Source of the DNA: Lantana camara
Lineage: Eukaryota; Streptophyta; Magnoliopsida; Lamiales; Verbenaceae
Assembly (NCBI GenBank): GCA_037501455.1
Contig: CM074861.1
Coordinates: 96,635,001-96,699,000 of the forward strand
Length of the DNA: 64,000 nt
Reading direction: 5' to 3'
Positions within the stretch are counted from its first letter, which is position 1; each line of letters starts with the position of its first letter. Shown one piece after another: positions 47,401 to 58,354 of the stretch. The position numbers and the translations under genes are program-made. Below the pieces are notes generated by a model. That model saw nothing but the letters and a program-made list of their open reading frames with translations. It was not told the origin of the DNA and did not search any database.

Positions 47401-48026
47401 TTTAAGGTAATCAAGGCAGAATTTAATACTTATTTTTTGATTAGAGTGAAGCTGGTCCATCAACAGTTCAAGATGTCAGAGAGGAAGAGGCTGCTGTAAC
47501 TTCTGAAGAAATGTTGGAGGTAATCTACACTAAATCAAATACTATTTCACATTGACACACACAATAACTAGTTACATTTTTTTCTCTATCACAGGAAGCA
47601 ACTCATATCTTGCCACCACACCCACAGACACAACAAGAGTCAATTGACATAGATGAATCTCAGATCTTGGAAGGTCCTACATTTAACTACAATGATGAGC
47701 CTTCTGCGGTTGGACCAACAATGTTTGATCAGATTCAAATGGGAAACACTCAAGTGGGTAACAGTAGGCAAGGTAGATCAATGAAGAGAACCCTGACAAG
47801 TGTGGGTGAATTGAGGGAGACATTGGTGAATCAGCTCAATAAGAAGAAATCAAAGGGCAAGAAGGAAACAGGAGTCAAACTGAGAGTCCCCCCAAACATG
47901 AATGCATCTGATTTCACCTTGTCTCAAGCCATCGTTTGTGGACCCATGCATGACAAGAATATCATTCTTGATGGAGGGAAAAAATTTCTAACTTTGTCCA
48001 GTCCTTCAAAGTTTGCAGTCCCGTAG
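44459..48026 (+). pseudogene. MULE transposase (mudrA/MURA type), damaged
   Basis: Exons 44459-46721, 46796-47379, 47445-47519 and 47595-48026 join in frame with consensus GT-AG borders. An upstream exon may end at the GTAAGT near 44192, but no ATG was found in that frame. The N-terminal part has the PB1-like start (YYGGKAVLNAYEGGKV). An acidic linker follows, then the MuDR domain (from about 45500, FYIGQTFVDKSTFKKAVQ) and the MULE catalytic domain (VDGCHLKG at 46100; FCVRHLILN). A SWIM zinc finger (CSCREWQLTGIPCTHALSAI), an AT-hook-like GRKPGRPKK and a zinc knuckle (CRHCDGEGHNALFC) complete the layout. Two defects are seen. A run of 20 G at 44656-44675 puts the N-terminal part out of frame with the rest. 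The usual Asp in the 'SDRQKGL'-type motif is Asn (AAC, 46295-46297). The G-run may be an assembly artefact, in which case only the catalytic change remains. Confidence 0.9.
44656..44675 (+). repeat. G20 homopolymer causing a frameshift
   Basis: Twenty consecutive G lie in a Gly-coding stretch of the transposase. The upstream frame hits TAA at 44677-44679 and the downstream frame is open across the run. Such runs are unstable and hard to sequence. Confidence 0.9.
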
Positions 48027-48506
48027 TGTATTTGTCTTTTTTTTTCTCCAGTGACTTGATACAATGAGCAATGCTTAAGGTCTTTTTGTATTAAATTTTG
48101 CTCAGGACTTTTAGGTTTTATCTTTTGCATGAAGCAGAAACCTGTGTACAGGGAAGTCCCTTGAAAACAATTCCTCTGTTTCATTTTGTCTTCAAACATG
48201 GATCAGTGGCCATGATGTTTGGATAATCTAGTTAAACAAAATTCTTAGGCAGTGCGAAGTAAACATGTAGCATTTTTTGTATCATTTTTTAAACATTCAT
48301 CTTCACCCTAATATGTATCATTTTTAAACAAATTCTTAAACATGTATTATTTGTGTACTCGTTCATCTTCACCATAATATGTTAACCATTCAACTATTTC
48401 GTAAAAGCATGGCTTTATTGAAAACGAAATTGCCCCCTTACATTAGTAACCTTGAAACATGAAAACAGGAAGCACAACATCTACTGAAAACAAGGAACAA
48501 AGGAAG

Positions 48507-48851
48507 CTACACTATGAACTTGGCAACAAGAACAACTACAACAACAACCAACAAACATATGAAAACTCGGCATGCCGTTCTCCGATATTTTTCGTGCACC
48601 TCCTCAAGCTCAGCCTCAAGCTTGTTGATTTTGTTTAAGAGCCCAGGAATTATGACCTTACTCCGTTCGCACATCTCTGGATCAAGCCAACGGAAGAATC
48701 GGCATGCCGTATCGGGACAGCAATAAAATCGTCATCCAGGGTTACTCGCCTTCCACGTGGTGCGCACAACGGAAATCTTACCACAATAACAGTGAGTGTG
48801 GTCGGGAGGCGGGAACCGGAAGGCAGCGTTTGAAGAGGTTGCATGCGACAT
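48507..48851 (-). pseudogene. GRF-type zinc-finger, coiled-coil, membrane protein gene of the MULE
   Basis: Read on the minus strand from the ATG at 48851 to TAG at 48507-48509: 115 codons including the stop, with one internal TGA at codon 40 (48732-48734). The GRF zinc finger is CYCG (C21, C23), then TTW...NPG, the TGA, RFYCC and ACRFFRWLD. Next are PEMCERSKVIIPGLLNKIN and a coiled coil (KLEAELEEVHEKY). A C-terminal hydrophobic segment (VFICLLVVVVVLVA) follows, ending KFIV. The TGA stands where the family has NPGR(R/K)F, so it most likely arose from CGA by CpG deamination. GRF fingers bind nucleic acid in other proteins. The gene is convergent to the transposase, starts about 195 bp inside the right TIR, and ends 480 bp from the transposase stop. 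This mirrors mudrB of maize MuDR in position only. Confidence 0.8.
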
Positions 48852-49046
48852 TTTTTGGGTGTTGTGAATTTTGCAGTTTTGCTGCGTAAAAAAGGATGAG
48901 GACCAACAATGGTGGAGATGGGGTTTTAAAGAAATGGGGTAAGAATGGTTGACCATGACAGTACTTGGACTACTGAATTTTTGGGAGGGAAACTTTCCCT
49001 CCCTTTGAAAACGTGTTTCCAAGAAAAGGGAAGAGTTGTCACTCGT

Positions 49047-49270
49047 CATCTGATGTGGAATAAGGTTCATCAGCTTTGAAATGAGTCAGCAGCCACGTGG
49101 ACACTGTAGATGCCATATCAGCATTCCGGTGCCTCGTCAGCAAACTCCGGCGACCATTGTCCCGAAATTGACACATTTTTAGAGTTATTGGACACTTTTG
49201 TCGCCGGAGAAGTTGGTGTCCTGAAATTGCTAGTAGGGGTCAGTTACTGTCCCGATTTTGCATTTTTCCC
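49047..49270 (-). repeat. Right TIR of the MULE
   Basis: Inverse of 43623-43846 with two substitutions. G-box at 49093-49100. Confidence 0.95.
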
Positions 49271-49361
49271 TAAGATAATTACTAGCAATCTCTAAAGTTA
49301 GTTTATGATTGCAGTCATCATTTTGAATAAAAACAAAATTTTTATCGAGCTAAGAATATTA

Positions 49362-49721
49362 TCCGTGTAATTTGGAACAATAACATACATTTTTTTTTTG
49401 TATTTTTGGACTTTAATTTGATATTTTTAATTTTTGGATTACTTATTGTCAAAATTTTGTAATTTTGACCAAATCTCAGCCGGATTCCTAATTTCTTCTC
49501 GGAATACCTCCCTTGTACCTACATGGCTGCCCGAAATACCGCCTTTATGCCTATGTGGCCACCCGGAATACCGCATTTGTGCCTATATGGCCGCCATATG
49601 TCCCCTAAAAATTAGGGATTTGACTGAATTTGGCAAGGTGTTCCTAAAATTAGAAATATCAAATTAAAGTTCAAAAATGTAAAAAAAGGTGTATTATTAT
49701 CCCAAATTTGCAGTTTCCCTA
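49362..49721. mobile_element. Decayed MITE with internal minisatellite
   Basis: 'tttttggactttaatttgat' near 49410 and its inverse near 49660 form arms of about 65 bp. The outer right end is 'atttgcagtttccc', like MULE-type termini. The left border and target duplication are unclear. Confidence 0.55.
49498..49594. repeat. Minisatellite, three ~32-bp units
   Basis: Three degenerate copies of a unit containing 'ggaataccgc.tttgtgcct' and 'atggccgcc' lie at the centre of the MITE. Confidence 0.8.
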
Positions 49722-50385
49722 TTAGAATGTTTCTGATTTGTCAAGTACAACCCACGATGGACCGTTCATTGATGATGTGTAAACATAGATACGATTATTT
49801 TTTAAAATTTATTATGCGATAGGTATTTAGTAAGGTAGCTAATATAATAAAATAATATTATTAAAATATCGTCCATTAAAAACCGGCGTTGGTTTGTGAT
49901 AAAAAAAAAAATAGCACTCGTTCTCTATAACAACTTAACTCATACGTTAATGATGTGCACCTGAAACTGAATCTTGGCCGGATCAAAGTTGAGAAAATAT
50001 GAGATGAAATTTCGAAAACAAGTTGCGATTAATTAATCAAAACCTAATAATAAAAGTCATTAATCATCTTCATAAAAATGAATAACAGTTGACATATCTT
50101 ATCACTATATATATATATATACATAACCAACAAATCGACCCCTAAAACCCGTTGAAAAATAGGTTAATACCTCCCCAAGTGGCATTCCTTCTGCAAACGT
50201 GGAACATGATGACTGGCTAAATTAAGTTGACTACTGTAGCAAACTAAGTCAATTTGCAGTCCCATTCAAATCTTTCACCATTAATCTATTATATAGCATA
50301 TTCAATCACATATATAAAGTTGCCGTCTGATTCATCGGTGGTTGCTATGTTTAAATATTGAACGATCCAATCGAGCTTTTAATTA

Positions 50386-50740
50386 GGGATAATTATATCT
50401 CAATCCCTATTCTTTGCTTATTTACCATGTACTCCCTAGATTTTACATTCCGTTTGAGATCTCTGACGTCAGTTAGGGTTCTGTTATGTTGGTTAGTTGT
50501 CTTTCCTAAATTGCCTATAAATTTATTACCAATACATCCCTACAATTTCTTTTAATAACAAAACAATCCCTATTATTTTTGGAATTTCGAAAGGACAACT
50601 AACCAACTTAACGAAACCCTAATAGACGTTAGGGACCTAAAACAAAATGTAAAGTTTAGGGACTACATGGTAAACACGCAAAGAATAGGGATTAAGTTGT
50701 AATTAGACCAAACCTGAAAATAGTTGGATGTAATTTTCCC
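50386..50740. mobile_element. MULE-type MITE, 355 bp
   Basis: Ends GGGATAATTATATCTCAATC and GATGTAATTTTCCC, with inverted arms ('atccctattctttg' / 'gcaaagaatagggat'). A perfect 9-bp duplication TTTTAATTA lies at 50377-50385 and 50741-50749. Confidence 0.9.
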
Positions 50741-51134
50741 TTTTAATTAAATGAGCCGTCATCGAAACGAATATTTGAATTTGTGATTTTTTCAAAATAA
50801 TTAATTCACATAAGCAATTACCAATTCTTATATGTATAGACATGTTCATATAAATATAGATATACCAGGGTTATAGATTAGAATGCAACTTCACACAACG
50901 TCCACGATCGAGACGCCATTAATTTCACCTACAGAGATGGTAATAACCTCAACCAAAAAAACCATTCCCAATATTGTTCTACGTAATTTGTTTCAGATTT
51001 GTAATAAACGAATGGTCCACCTTAATTCTCAACCCGAACCCAATCCATCTTCAAGTAATCACTCAAATTGTTGAACCCACTATCTTCTCTTCTCCACAAA
51101 TTTCTTTTATTTCAGAGATTGATACATATATAGC

Positions 51135-51659
51135 ATGTGGAGCCTGAAAAAAATCAGAAACAACTACAAAGATCTGAAACAAGTCATCCACAAGCAAGAA
51201 AAGAAACTTCAGTTCCTGGAAACGAAAGCCCTCCATCTTTCCATGTTCTATGTCGCATCCCAACTAGGTATCTTCCTCTCGAATTCGAAGCCGTCGCCGT
51301 ACCAGTGCAGAAACTGGTGGAAGCCCTTCTTCCTTTCTTTGACGATTGCGATTGCATTCGGCCTCAATTTCGCAGCAACTGTCATCAAATACGTGCGGAC
51401 CAAGTACGAGCAGGACAGGAACTTTCTTGATCGGGAAGAAACTTATCATCAGATGATTTCTTTAGAAGAAAAAAGCAAAAACATCAACAGGGATCGTAAT
51501 CAGAGCCTGGAAATTGACATGACGAAAGTAAACATGATGGAGCCTGATGTGTTTGCTGTGTATAAGCGGTATGCACACATTTGGGCGACAGTTTTTGCGC
51601 TGTTAGGGTTTACGGGCCTCGTATTGCACACTTGCAGATCTTCTGTTTGTGCTGAATAA
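51135..51659 (+). CDS. Plant coiled-coil membrane protein, paralogue B
   Basis: 174 residues, single exon. It has the same plan as 41328-41921: an N-terminal charged helix (YKDLKQVIHKQEKKLQFLETKA), TM1 (35-50, LSMFYVASQLGIFL), a loop with CRNWW, TM2 (64-84, ends LNFAATVIKY), a charged linker and TM3 (about 144-166), ending HTCRSSVCAE. The shared pattern is YK-LK--I--QE--L--L-T-A--L, then C--W and -LN-. It is shorter than A and lacks the acidic run and most of the Cys-rich tail. Function unknown. The MULE insertion separates the two paralogues. Confidence 0.75.
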   Translation: MWSLKKIRNNYKDLKQVIHKQEKKLQFLETKALHLSMFYVASQLGIFLSNSKPSPYQCRNWWKPFFLSLTIAIAFGLNFAATVIKYVRTKYEQDRNFLDREETYHQMISLEEKSKNINRDRNQSLEIDMTKVNMMEPDVFAVYKRYAHIWATVFALLGFTGLVLHTCRSSVCAE

Positions 51660-53989
51660 GTCCCTGGTGAGTGAAAATCCTACTCGATCACCAATAATAT
51701 ATGGGTATCTTAAAAGTCAAATAATTTAGTGCAAATTTTGATGGGAAACCGGTTTTGTTCTCACATGTAAATTGGGACGGGCAAAATCGGTTTATGATCA
51801 AAATATGCATTAAATTGCTTGATTTTTAAATTTTGGTCTTATTTTATCGGTGGAAAATGAAATGTACCAAAAGTGTTATATTAATCGAGTTGGTATATTA
51901 AATTTGCAATTTCCCCAATGATACCCCTACTCGACCAATGTTCTTGGATAAAGTATGAAATGAGTTATACTGCTGCATTTTTTTTTTTGGTCGCAATTAT
52001 ACTGCATATTTTTAATCTTGGAGAATTTCTGCAGAAAAAGAGGTGTTAGCGGCAAATGGATGGATGAAAATTTGAAGGAAAAGTGGAGCACCTAAAAGAA
52101 AATAGTTTTAACCTTGTCCATACGAGCTGCTTCTATTCGTTTCAAATTACAGAATTCTGTGGCTTAATATTTATGTTTTTTTCCTTTTTCTGTGGCTTAA
52201 TATTCTCTAAAGGCGTGATCGTGTTATGGTTATTTTCCCTTTTTTTTATAAGATAATTATATATCATGTAATAAAGTGTATGTAATTAATAAAGCAAATA
52301 TTGTTGAATTTTTTTTTTTATATATATACACCTAAATTAGATTCGAACCCGACATTATCCTAAATAATAACCTAATAATCACTTGGAGCAACCTTACTTG
52401 CAAGTACTGTATTTTGTTGCTGCGCAACCAAGATAATAATAGGAGGCAGCTTTTGAAATTTCAAACTCTTTTCAATTCTAGATATATATTACCCGCTTGA
52501 TGCGTGTGTACAAAGACGGAGTCAGGATTTAAGATAGGGGGGACAAAAATTAAAATGTGCATAATTAAGAGGGCGAAATTTTAATTTTAGGGGGACGAAA
52601 ATATAAAAAATTCAAAATATATATACAAATTTTTTAAAAAACCCTCCCCCCCCCCCCCCCTGCCGTCGTGTGTAGATGAAAAACAACTATTATTTAAAAG
52701 TAATATATTAAATTGCTTATCCAAATATATATTTTGTAATTATTTTTGAAATAATGATTAAATTTATAATGAACAATGAATAAATATTAATAAAAAATAA
52801 GTAAAGTATAAACTATAAAATATGAGGAAAAAAGAAAAAATATAAAAAAAACAATTAAAGTAGAATTGAGAGAAAAAGATACATAACACCTTGCGTGAGT
52901 GGGTGTAAAAAAACAATGAAAAAATAAATTAAAGTTTATGAAATCAAAACAGTTACGCTATATATAAAAAGTGTTAGATATAGTTGATTAAATTTAATTG
53001 TTTGATTTAATTTTATCTAATTTCGTGTTTGTTAGTCAATATTAAATCATTCGGGTTTGGACCACTTAATTTTCGGAATGCGTCAAATCCGATACTATTT
53101 ATTAATTAACCTCTATTATGAATTGAAGAGAGAGTGTGTAATTAAGTGAGATTACAATTAACCGAGACTACAAATTATTAAACATGATATAATTTAACAT
53201 ATCTAATATATATAATAATAACTACCACTTCATTGAAGCATTTTGGACAATCACAAATATCAAACACGAGATTGCTTGTTGCTAACTCAACTTAACCTAA
53301 ACTAATAAAACCGATTGAGATCCAAGAAAATAATCTTGCATAGGACTTATATTGTATAGCAAATGTTTATATTCTTTAATGAGTAGTTGTCCACCTGGGA
53401 CTTTTTAACCCAAATTATTGGGCCTCAGGTACTTAAGTCCAACTCATTACCATTAATTTGCGGAGGCAATTTTTGTACAGGAGAAATCAAACTTAAAAAA
53501 TGAATGATCTAATTCACACCTATCTCACCAAACACTACGCAAGCGTTTGAGTCCTCACTTTTCACCACACTATCATGTCGTGTAGTTTAAAGGTTATCTG
53601 TTATATGTATTTAAATTAGAGATTTCAAGTTCGAATCACAGTTAGGTAGCTATTGTTCACATAAAGTTTATACCTACCTCCAGACTCATATCTATTATCC
53701 AACGTTTTGAACCAATAAAATGATTCAAACTCATATCTAAAAGTCCTATAAAATTTATGAAATGAACTTTTCATTGACTTATATGACAACCGTAGCATTA
53801 AATCGAAACAAATTCAAACCACAGTATCCCTGCGGAAATCTGATCGATGAGTAAATTGAAGATTTTGATACCAAATATAGTTAGTGAAGTGATTTCCTTT
53901 TGGATCTCCATCCCTCATAATGTCAAGTGTCAAGTAACGAATATCTGCAAAATCTTGTTATTGCATGTACGTGTCATTGTTGCAATGTG
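51660..53989. other. Intergenic DNA with repeat debris
   Basis: Contains a SINE fragment (52336-52410, minus), a C15 run at 52646-52660, and a stretch near 52510-52610 ('ggagtcaggatttaagat', 'gggggacgaaaat') resembling a dispersed plant repeat. No gene recognised. Confidence 0.4.
52336..52410 (-). mobile_element. tRNA-derived SINE fragment
   Basis: The minus strand reads 'ttgctccaagtgattattag' then 'gtcgggttcgaatc' (B-box), matching the SINE family seen at 1312 and 3508. Confidence 0.5.
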
Positions 53990-54287
53990 GGAAAGGTAAG
54001 GCCATCACTCATAGATAGATATGGAATACGCCATGCATATAGGATTCCCAACATCTAACAATGAGGCCGAGTACGAAACCTTGATCGCTGGTATGGAGAT
54101 GACAGTAGAAGCAGGAACGGACATATTACATGTTTTCTCGAACTCAGAGTTGGTAGTAATTAGTCAGGTGAAAGGGGAATATGAGGTTAGAGATGATAGA
54201 ATGAATACTTACGTAAAATGCGTCACTACTTTAATGAGTAGGTTTGAGGACTTCAAATTGGAAAAAATAAATAAAGAACCAGAATAA
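53990..54287 (+). pseudogene. Ty3/gypsy RNase H fragment
   Basis: MEYAMHIGFPTSNNEAEYET, GMEMTVEAGTDILHVFSNSE and LVVISQVKGEYEVRDDRMNTY match the second (archaeal-type) RNase H of Tat/Ogre-lineage gypsy elements (ASNNEAEYEAL ... SDSQLVV.Q). Asn replaces the catalytic Asp of 'SDS'. Only this scrap survives. Confidence 0.8.
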
Positions 54288-54395
54288 GAGAAAGAGAGGA
54301 TTAGTACAGGAGCGACAACAGTAGTAAATCACTATTTTACAAATTTTTATTAATTATGTCAACCTATGCCATTTCATAAATTGAGAGATGTGGAT

Positions 54396-55551
54396 AATTT
54401 TTTTTTTTTATTTTTTGAAAGAAAACAAAGCACAACAGTGCACAACCCAACTTACAGAAGCTCCCTAAGGGGAAAATCCACTTCAGATCTCCCTTCTAAA
54501 AAGCTAGAGGAACAACGAGCTAAGGAGTGTGCAAGAGTATTACCCAATCTACCAATGCAGGAGAATTGAACATTTGTTGCAAAGGACAGGGCCTCTTTAA
54601 TATCCCAAATAATATTACCAGTCTCAGAGAAGTCCTGATCATCAGCATTCAACTTCGCAAACAAATTGGAACAGTCACCCTCAACAACAATCTTGCTCCA
54701 CTTTCTCCTCTTAATCAACCAGGCCGCCTCTCTTGCAGCAAAAGACTCCACGCATTCAGGGGAAAACACCCCCTTCCGACGAGCTGAGCACCAACCAACG
54801 CACTTCCCATGGCTGTCCCATGCAACAACACCCAACCCGAATTCACACGAGTCTTTAAAAATGGCACCATCGAAATTCACCTTAATGACTCCACATTCCG
54901 GTGTTACCCAATTTTGGAGCACGGCCCGTGGTTTTGGAGAGTGCGACACGGTAATCATATCAGCAAAAGAGGAGAAATAATTAAGAGCAAATTCAGACAG
55001 CTCCTGTGGCATTAACTCCTCACCTTCTCGAGCTTTAAGATTTCGATTCCACCAAAGGGCCCAAAGAGTGGTAAGGAACAGGCCCGCCTGAGTGGCATCG
55101 AAGGCTTTCATCGTCGCCCTGAGCCATGTCTCAGAATCGTTGGACCACTTCGAGATGATACTCCAAGGGAAGTGGAGAATTGCCCAAACCTGACGAGCCA
55201 CCGAACACTCAACAAAGATGTGGCGAGAATTTTCATTAACTTCTTCACAGAAAGGGCACCCAAAATCAATCTGACAATGCCGCCGTTTAAGATTCGACGC
55301 CGTAGGCAGGGCCTCCATGCTCAGTCTCCACCCAAAGACCTTAATTTTGGGAGCAACTTTACAATCCCAAAGGAAATTCCAGTCTCTAGAACTCGAGGAA
55401 CTCGGACCAGCAGTGGACGCGCATAAATCATGAATCGCCACCTGGTAAGCACTACGAACCGTGAACTTACCATTGCTAGTATAATGCCATACTCTTTTGT
55501 CTGCATTACCGTCACTACCAAGTGGAATTTGGAGAATAATATTAGGATCTC
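54396..55551 (-). mobile_element. 5'-truncated L1-type LINE
   Basis: 1156 bp flanked by a 12-bp duplication AGAGATGTGGAT (54384-54395 and 55552-55563). It ends in an A-rich tail (T-run at 54398-54410 on plus). Truncation and target duplication are typical of target-primed reverse transcription. Confidence 0.88.
54452..55548 (-). pseudogene. LINE ORF2 C-terminus (zf-RVT and RNase H-like)
   Basis: The open frame begins about 55548 with ILQIPLGSDGNADKRVWHYT and NGKFTVRSAYQ. It continues through a zf-RVT domain (FLWDCKVAPKIKVFGWRL, CPFCEEVNENSRHIFVEC) and an RNase H-like domain (VNFDGAIFKDS, VEGDCSNLF, IGRLGNTLAHSLAR), ending at a stop at 54452. No internal stop, so the insertion is fairly young, but endonuclease and most of the reverse transcriptase are absent. 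Confidence 0.88.
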
Positions 55552-55765
55552 AGAGATGTGGATTATTTATTTTGCCGCAAATTACATTTTTGGTGTCATA
55601 GGATTGAGTCATTTGCAATTTTGGTCTCATTGTTTCAGAAAGTAACAATTTTGGTCACATTGGATCCAATTTGTGACAATTTTGGTCCCACCATCAAATT
55701 TTGGACGGAAATGGGATTTTGCCGTTAAATGCGACAAATAAAATCATTGATAAAAAACACATTAC

Positions 55766-56495
55766 TGTAACGCCCCAATTTTCCAGACACGTTCAGGTAT
55801 GCGTGCCACACGTGTGATTTTGAGAGTTAGGATTTATTTTAATCCTTTCGTTTATTAAATTCTTACATTTCATGAAAATTATATGGATTACATTTCAATG
55901 TGTCCATGTGAAAACATATGAAATTCGTGACAATTTGAGAATGATTACATGATTTGAAAATGGTTGTTACGTGAAATAATTGTCAAACGTGATTTAATTG
56001 CTAAATTGTCCCTACATGATCCTTCTTGTAAAATTAAGGACCAAATTGTATAAACATTTCTTGGACCAAAGTGACTAAATTATTAGGAGTGAAACTTGGT
56101 TGCATAACTTACTTAAATGAGGGACTAAATTGCAATTTGAGCATTTTCACCAAATTCAAAATTGGTGAATCACGTTAAAAGCTTTCTTCAACCTTCTAAG
56201 CTCATTTTCATCCAAGAATTCACCAAACTTTGCTTCCTTGTTGATATCGGTTCATTCAAGAACAAAAGGGAGAAGAGATTTCTTTGATTCCATCCAAAAT
56301 TTCCAAGGAATTTGCAAGTTTTGAAGCTCTATCATCTCATCATCCATTTCTTTTCATTCAAGTTCTTCTCCAGGGAGGAGATTACAGATCGATGAGCACG
56401 TCCATGCATCCATGAGTCGTCATGTCGCATGTCAGGTGAGGTTTAATTGCTAAGTATATAGAACCCGTATAACCCTTATGTGAAGTTTTGGGCCA

Positions 56496-56535
<40 letters not shown>

Positions 56536-57605
56536 CTATAATCATTTCTAAACTTTCAAGTGATTAGCAAGCAAGTCATGGTCATGCAAAGCATGCATGT
56601 ACCGTGATTGAATCGTTTAAGTGATTGCAAGCAAGTTAGGCTCATGCAAAGCAATGCATGTAGCGTGATTAGACCGTGATTGTGTATTGGCGAGTAGCAT
56701 GACAGCACTTTGGGCCCGAGGGTTGGTGTATGAGCCAACCGGGAAAGCATAGGGCTGACGGGTAACTCTGCACTCCCCTCATCATTGGGATGACCCCTGA
56801 ATCCACCAGGAGGTTTGGTGGAGAAAAGAATCTCGTACGTGGGAGTCATGTTCCTGACGTATGTAGCATGGGCGGTTAGGGCCTTGCAAACCCACCATCA
56901 CCCGGAGTAAAGGAGTTCATGGAATTGATACATGTGCACTATAATTGAATTGCATGATCACATGATAATTAAACAAGTATGTAATGTTCAATAAATTATT
57001 GGTGTAAGGTTGGAGAATTGCCCTTACTCGCCGAGGCCACTGATTGAAAGCATGAAAGTGATTAAAGTATTTAATATTGATAGTTGTAATCTCGGGGCAA
57101 AGTGTATTGTATTCTGAACTTATATTGCTTTTAGTTATAAAACCTTACCAGAGGTTATAACTTGCATGTTATCTGCGCTAATATATATCTATGCCCCTCA
57201 CTCAGTCTTCCATAGACTGACGCCTCCACCTTTCAGGTTCTTGCAGGTGCGTGCTAGGCGGGAGTCAGAGTCGTGTCATGTCATTCAGTCGAGTCTAGCG
57301 CACTACACTTTCATGTATTTTTATCTTTGGCATTAATATTTCATGTTATGTATCTATGAGATGATAATGTATTGATATGTGAGATTAGAATAGGGTTTAT
57401 TTGGAAAGTGATCGATCATATAGCAGGCTTCCGCTTTATTTCTTATACATTATGGTAATTGATTGAGGGTTAGTCCCGCCTGGCTAGCTTGTTTCTTTTA
57501 TTGTCACCCGTTCGCTATAGGTTGGTTCATGTACGAACTATCCATTTCGTATGTGGATCGACTTATAGTGCGGGGTGTGGCATCTCTACGTATAGGGGTG
57601 CTACA
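55766..57605 (+). mobile_element. Chromovirus-type gypsy solo LTR
   Basis: 1840 bp, TGTAACGCCCC...GGGTGCTACA, with a perfect 5-bp duplication ATTAC (55761-55765 and 57606-57610). No internal domain is present, so it arose by LTR-LTR recombination. Includes a (TA)n run near 56502-56530. Confidence 0.88.
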
Positions 57606-57610
57606 ATTAC

Positions 57611-57685
57611 GATATTCGTAGCCCAGTTGGTTAGGAAGCCCATTCTCATACTTAAGGTCCTGGGTTCAAAACCCAGGCCATATAC
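57611..57685 (+). mobile_element. tRNA-like SINE head or decayed tRNA
   Basis: 'tagcccagttggttagga' (A-box-like) and a perfect T-arm 'ctgggttcaaaacccag' (5-bp stem, B-box GGTTCAAAACC) are spaced as in a tRNA. An acceptor stem is not convincing and the tail is AT-rich, so a SINE is more likely than a working tRNA. Confidence 0.45.
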
Positions 57686-57943
57686 TTTTTGCTCAAATAA
57701 TTATTATGTTTAAATATAAATTAATTTTAATAATAATATAATATAAATATATTATTATGTTAAAATAAATATATTATATATAATTATGTTAAAAAAAAAT
57801 TTAAGCTATAATATATATTTGTATATTATAGGTACTATATATTATATATAATATTAATATATAATATATCTACGTATAAAATGTATATTATGTATTTATA
57901 AAAAATAATACTTATATACTATATGTATTAAATATTATATATT

Positions 57944-58354
57944 TGATAGGGCCAAAACACACTCGTCCCACATTTGGACACGTGGTAGCAAGAGAACGTA
58001 ACAAGTGGCTTCCTCAGGAATAAGGTATTTATCAACAAGCGCCCCCAAAAATCCACAAGCGTCACGAACGCTACCATCCCTGGTCAATGCGTGTCTCCTC
58101 TGTTACGCGACGCGTAACCACCATGGCCGCTCTTCAACGAGCGCTCCTCACACAACGGGACAAAAGCCCCAGATTATCCCATAAACCCTTTACAAGCGCT
58201 ATTATCCTTCAGGGAAGCTCTCATTCCCTCTCATGGCACGAACTTTGGCCTTCATCCCCTAGCGGACTCACTGGCCTCCAAGGCTCACGGTTGACACGAG
58301 CGTGCTCCTAGCCCTCGTTGCCAACCCCCGAAACGGCTCTCTGACACCAGCAAC
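57944..58354 (+). mobile_element. Ty3/gypsy LTR, 5' portion
   Basis: Opens TGATAGGGCCAAAACAC and shares 'acacgagcgtgctc' and 'ggctctctgacac' with the LTR at 1-617. It is cut at 58354 by insertion of the copia LTR. Confidence 0.6.

Larger units (their letters stand above)
43623..49270 (+). mobile_element. Complete Mutator-like element (MULE)
   Basis: 5648 bp with 224-bp terminal inverted repeats (43623-43846 and 49047-49270; two mismatches by eye). The perfect 9-bp duplication TAAGATAAT lies at 43614-43622 and 49271-49279. The element carries a multi-exon transposase gene on plus and a convergent GRF zinc-finger gene on minus. Near-identical TIRs imply a recent insertion, yet both genes carry disabling changes, so this copy probably moved with help or decayed after arrival. 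Confidence 0.95.
49280..50376. other. Intergenic DNA with a decayed inverted-repeat element
   Basis: No gene seen apart from shadows. Holds the element at 49362-49721, and a (TA)n run lies near 50105. Confidence 0.4.

Noticed and set aside
55564..55765. Possible MITE between the LINE and the solo LTR
   Set aside because: 'aattttggtc' words repeat, but no paired inverted arm or target duplication could be found.
57611..57685. Functional tRNA gene
   Set aside because: The T-arm is perfect, but a paired acceptor stem and clear anticodon arm are missing.
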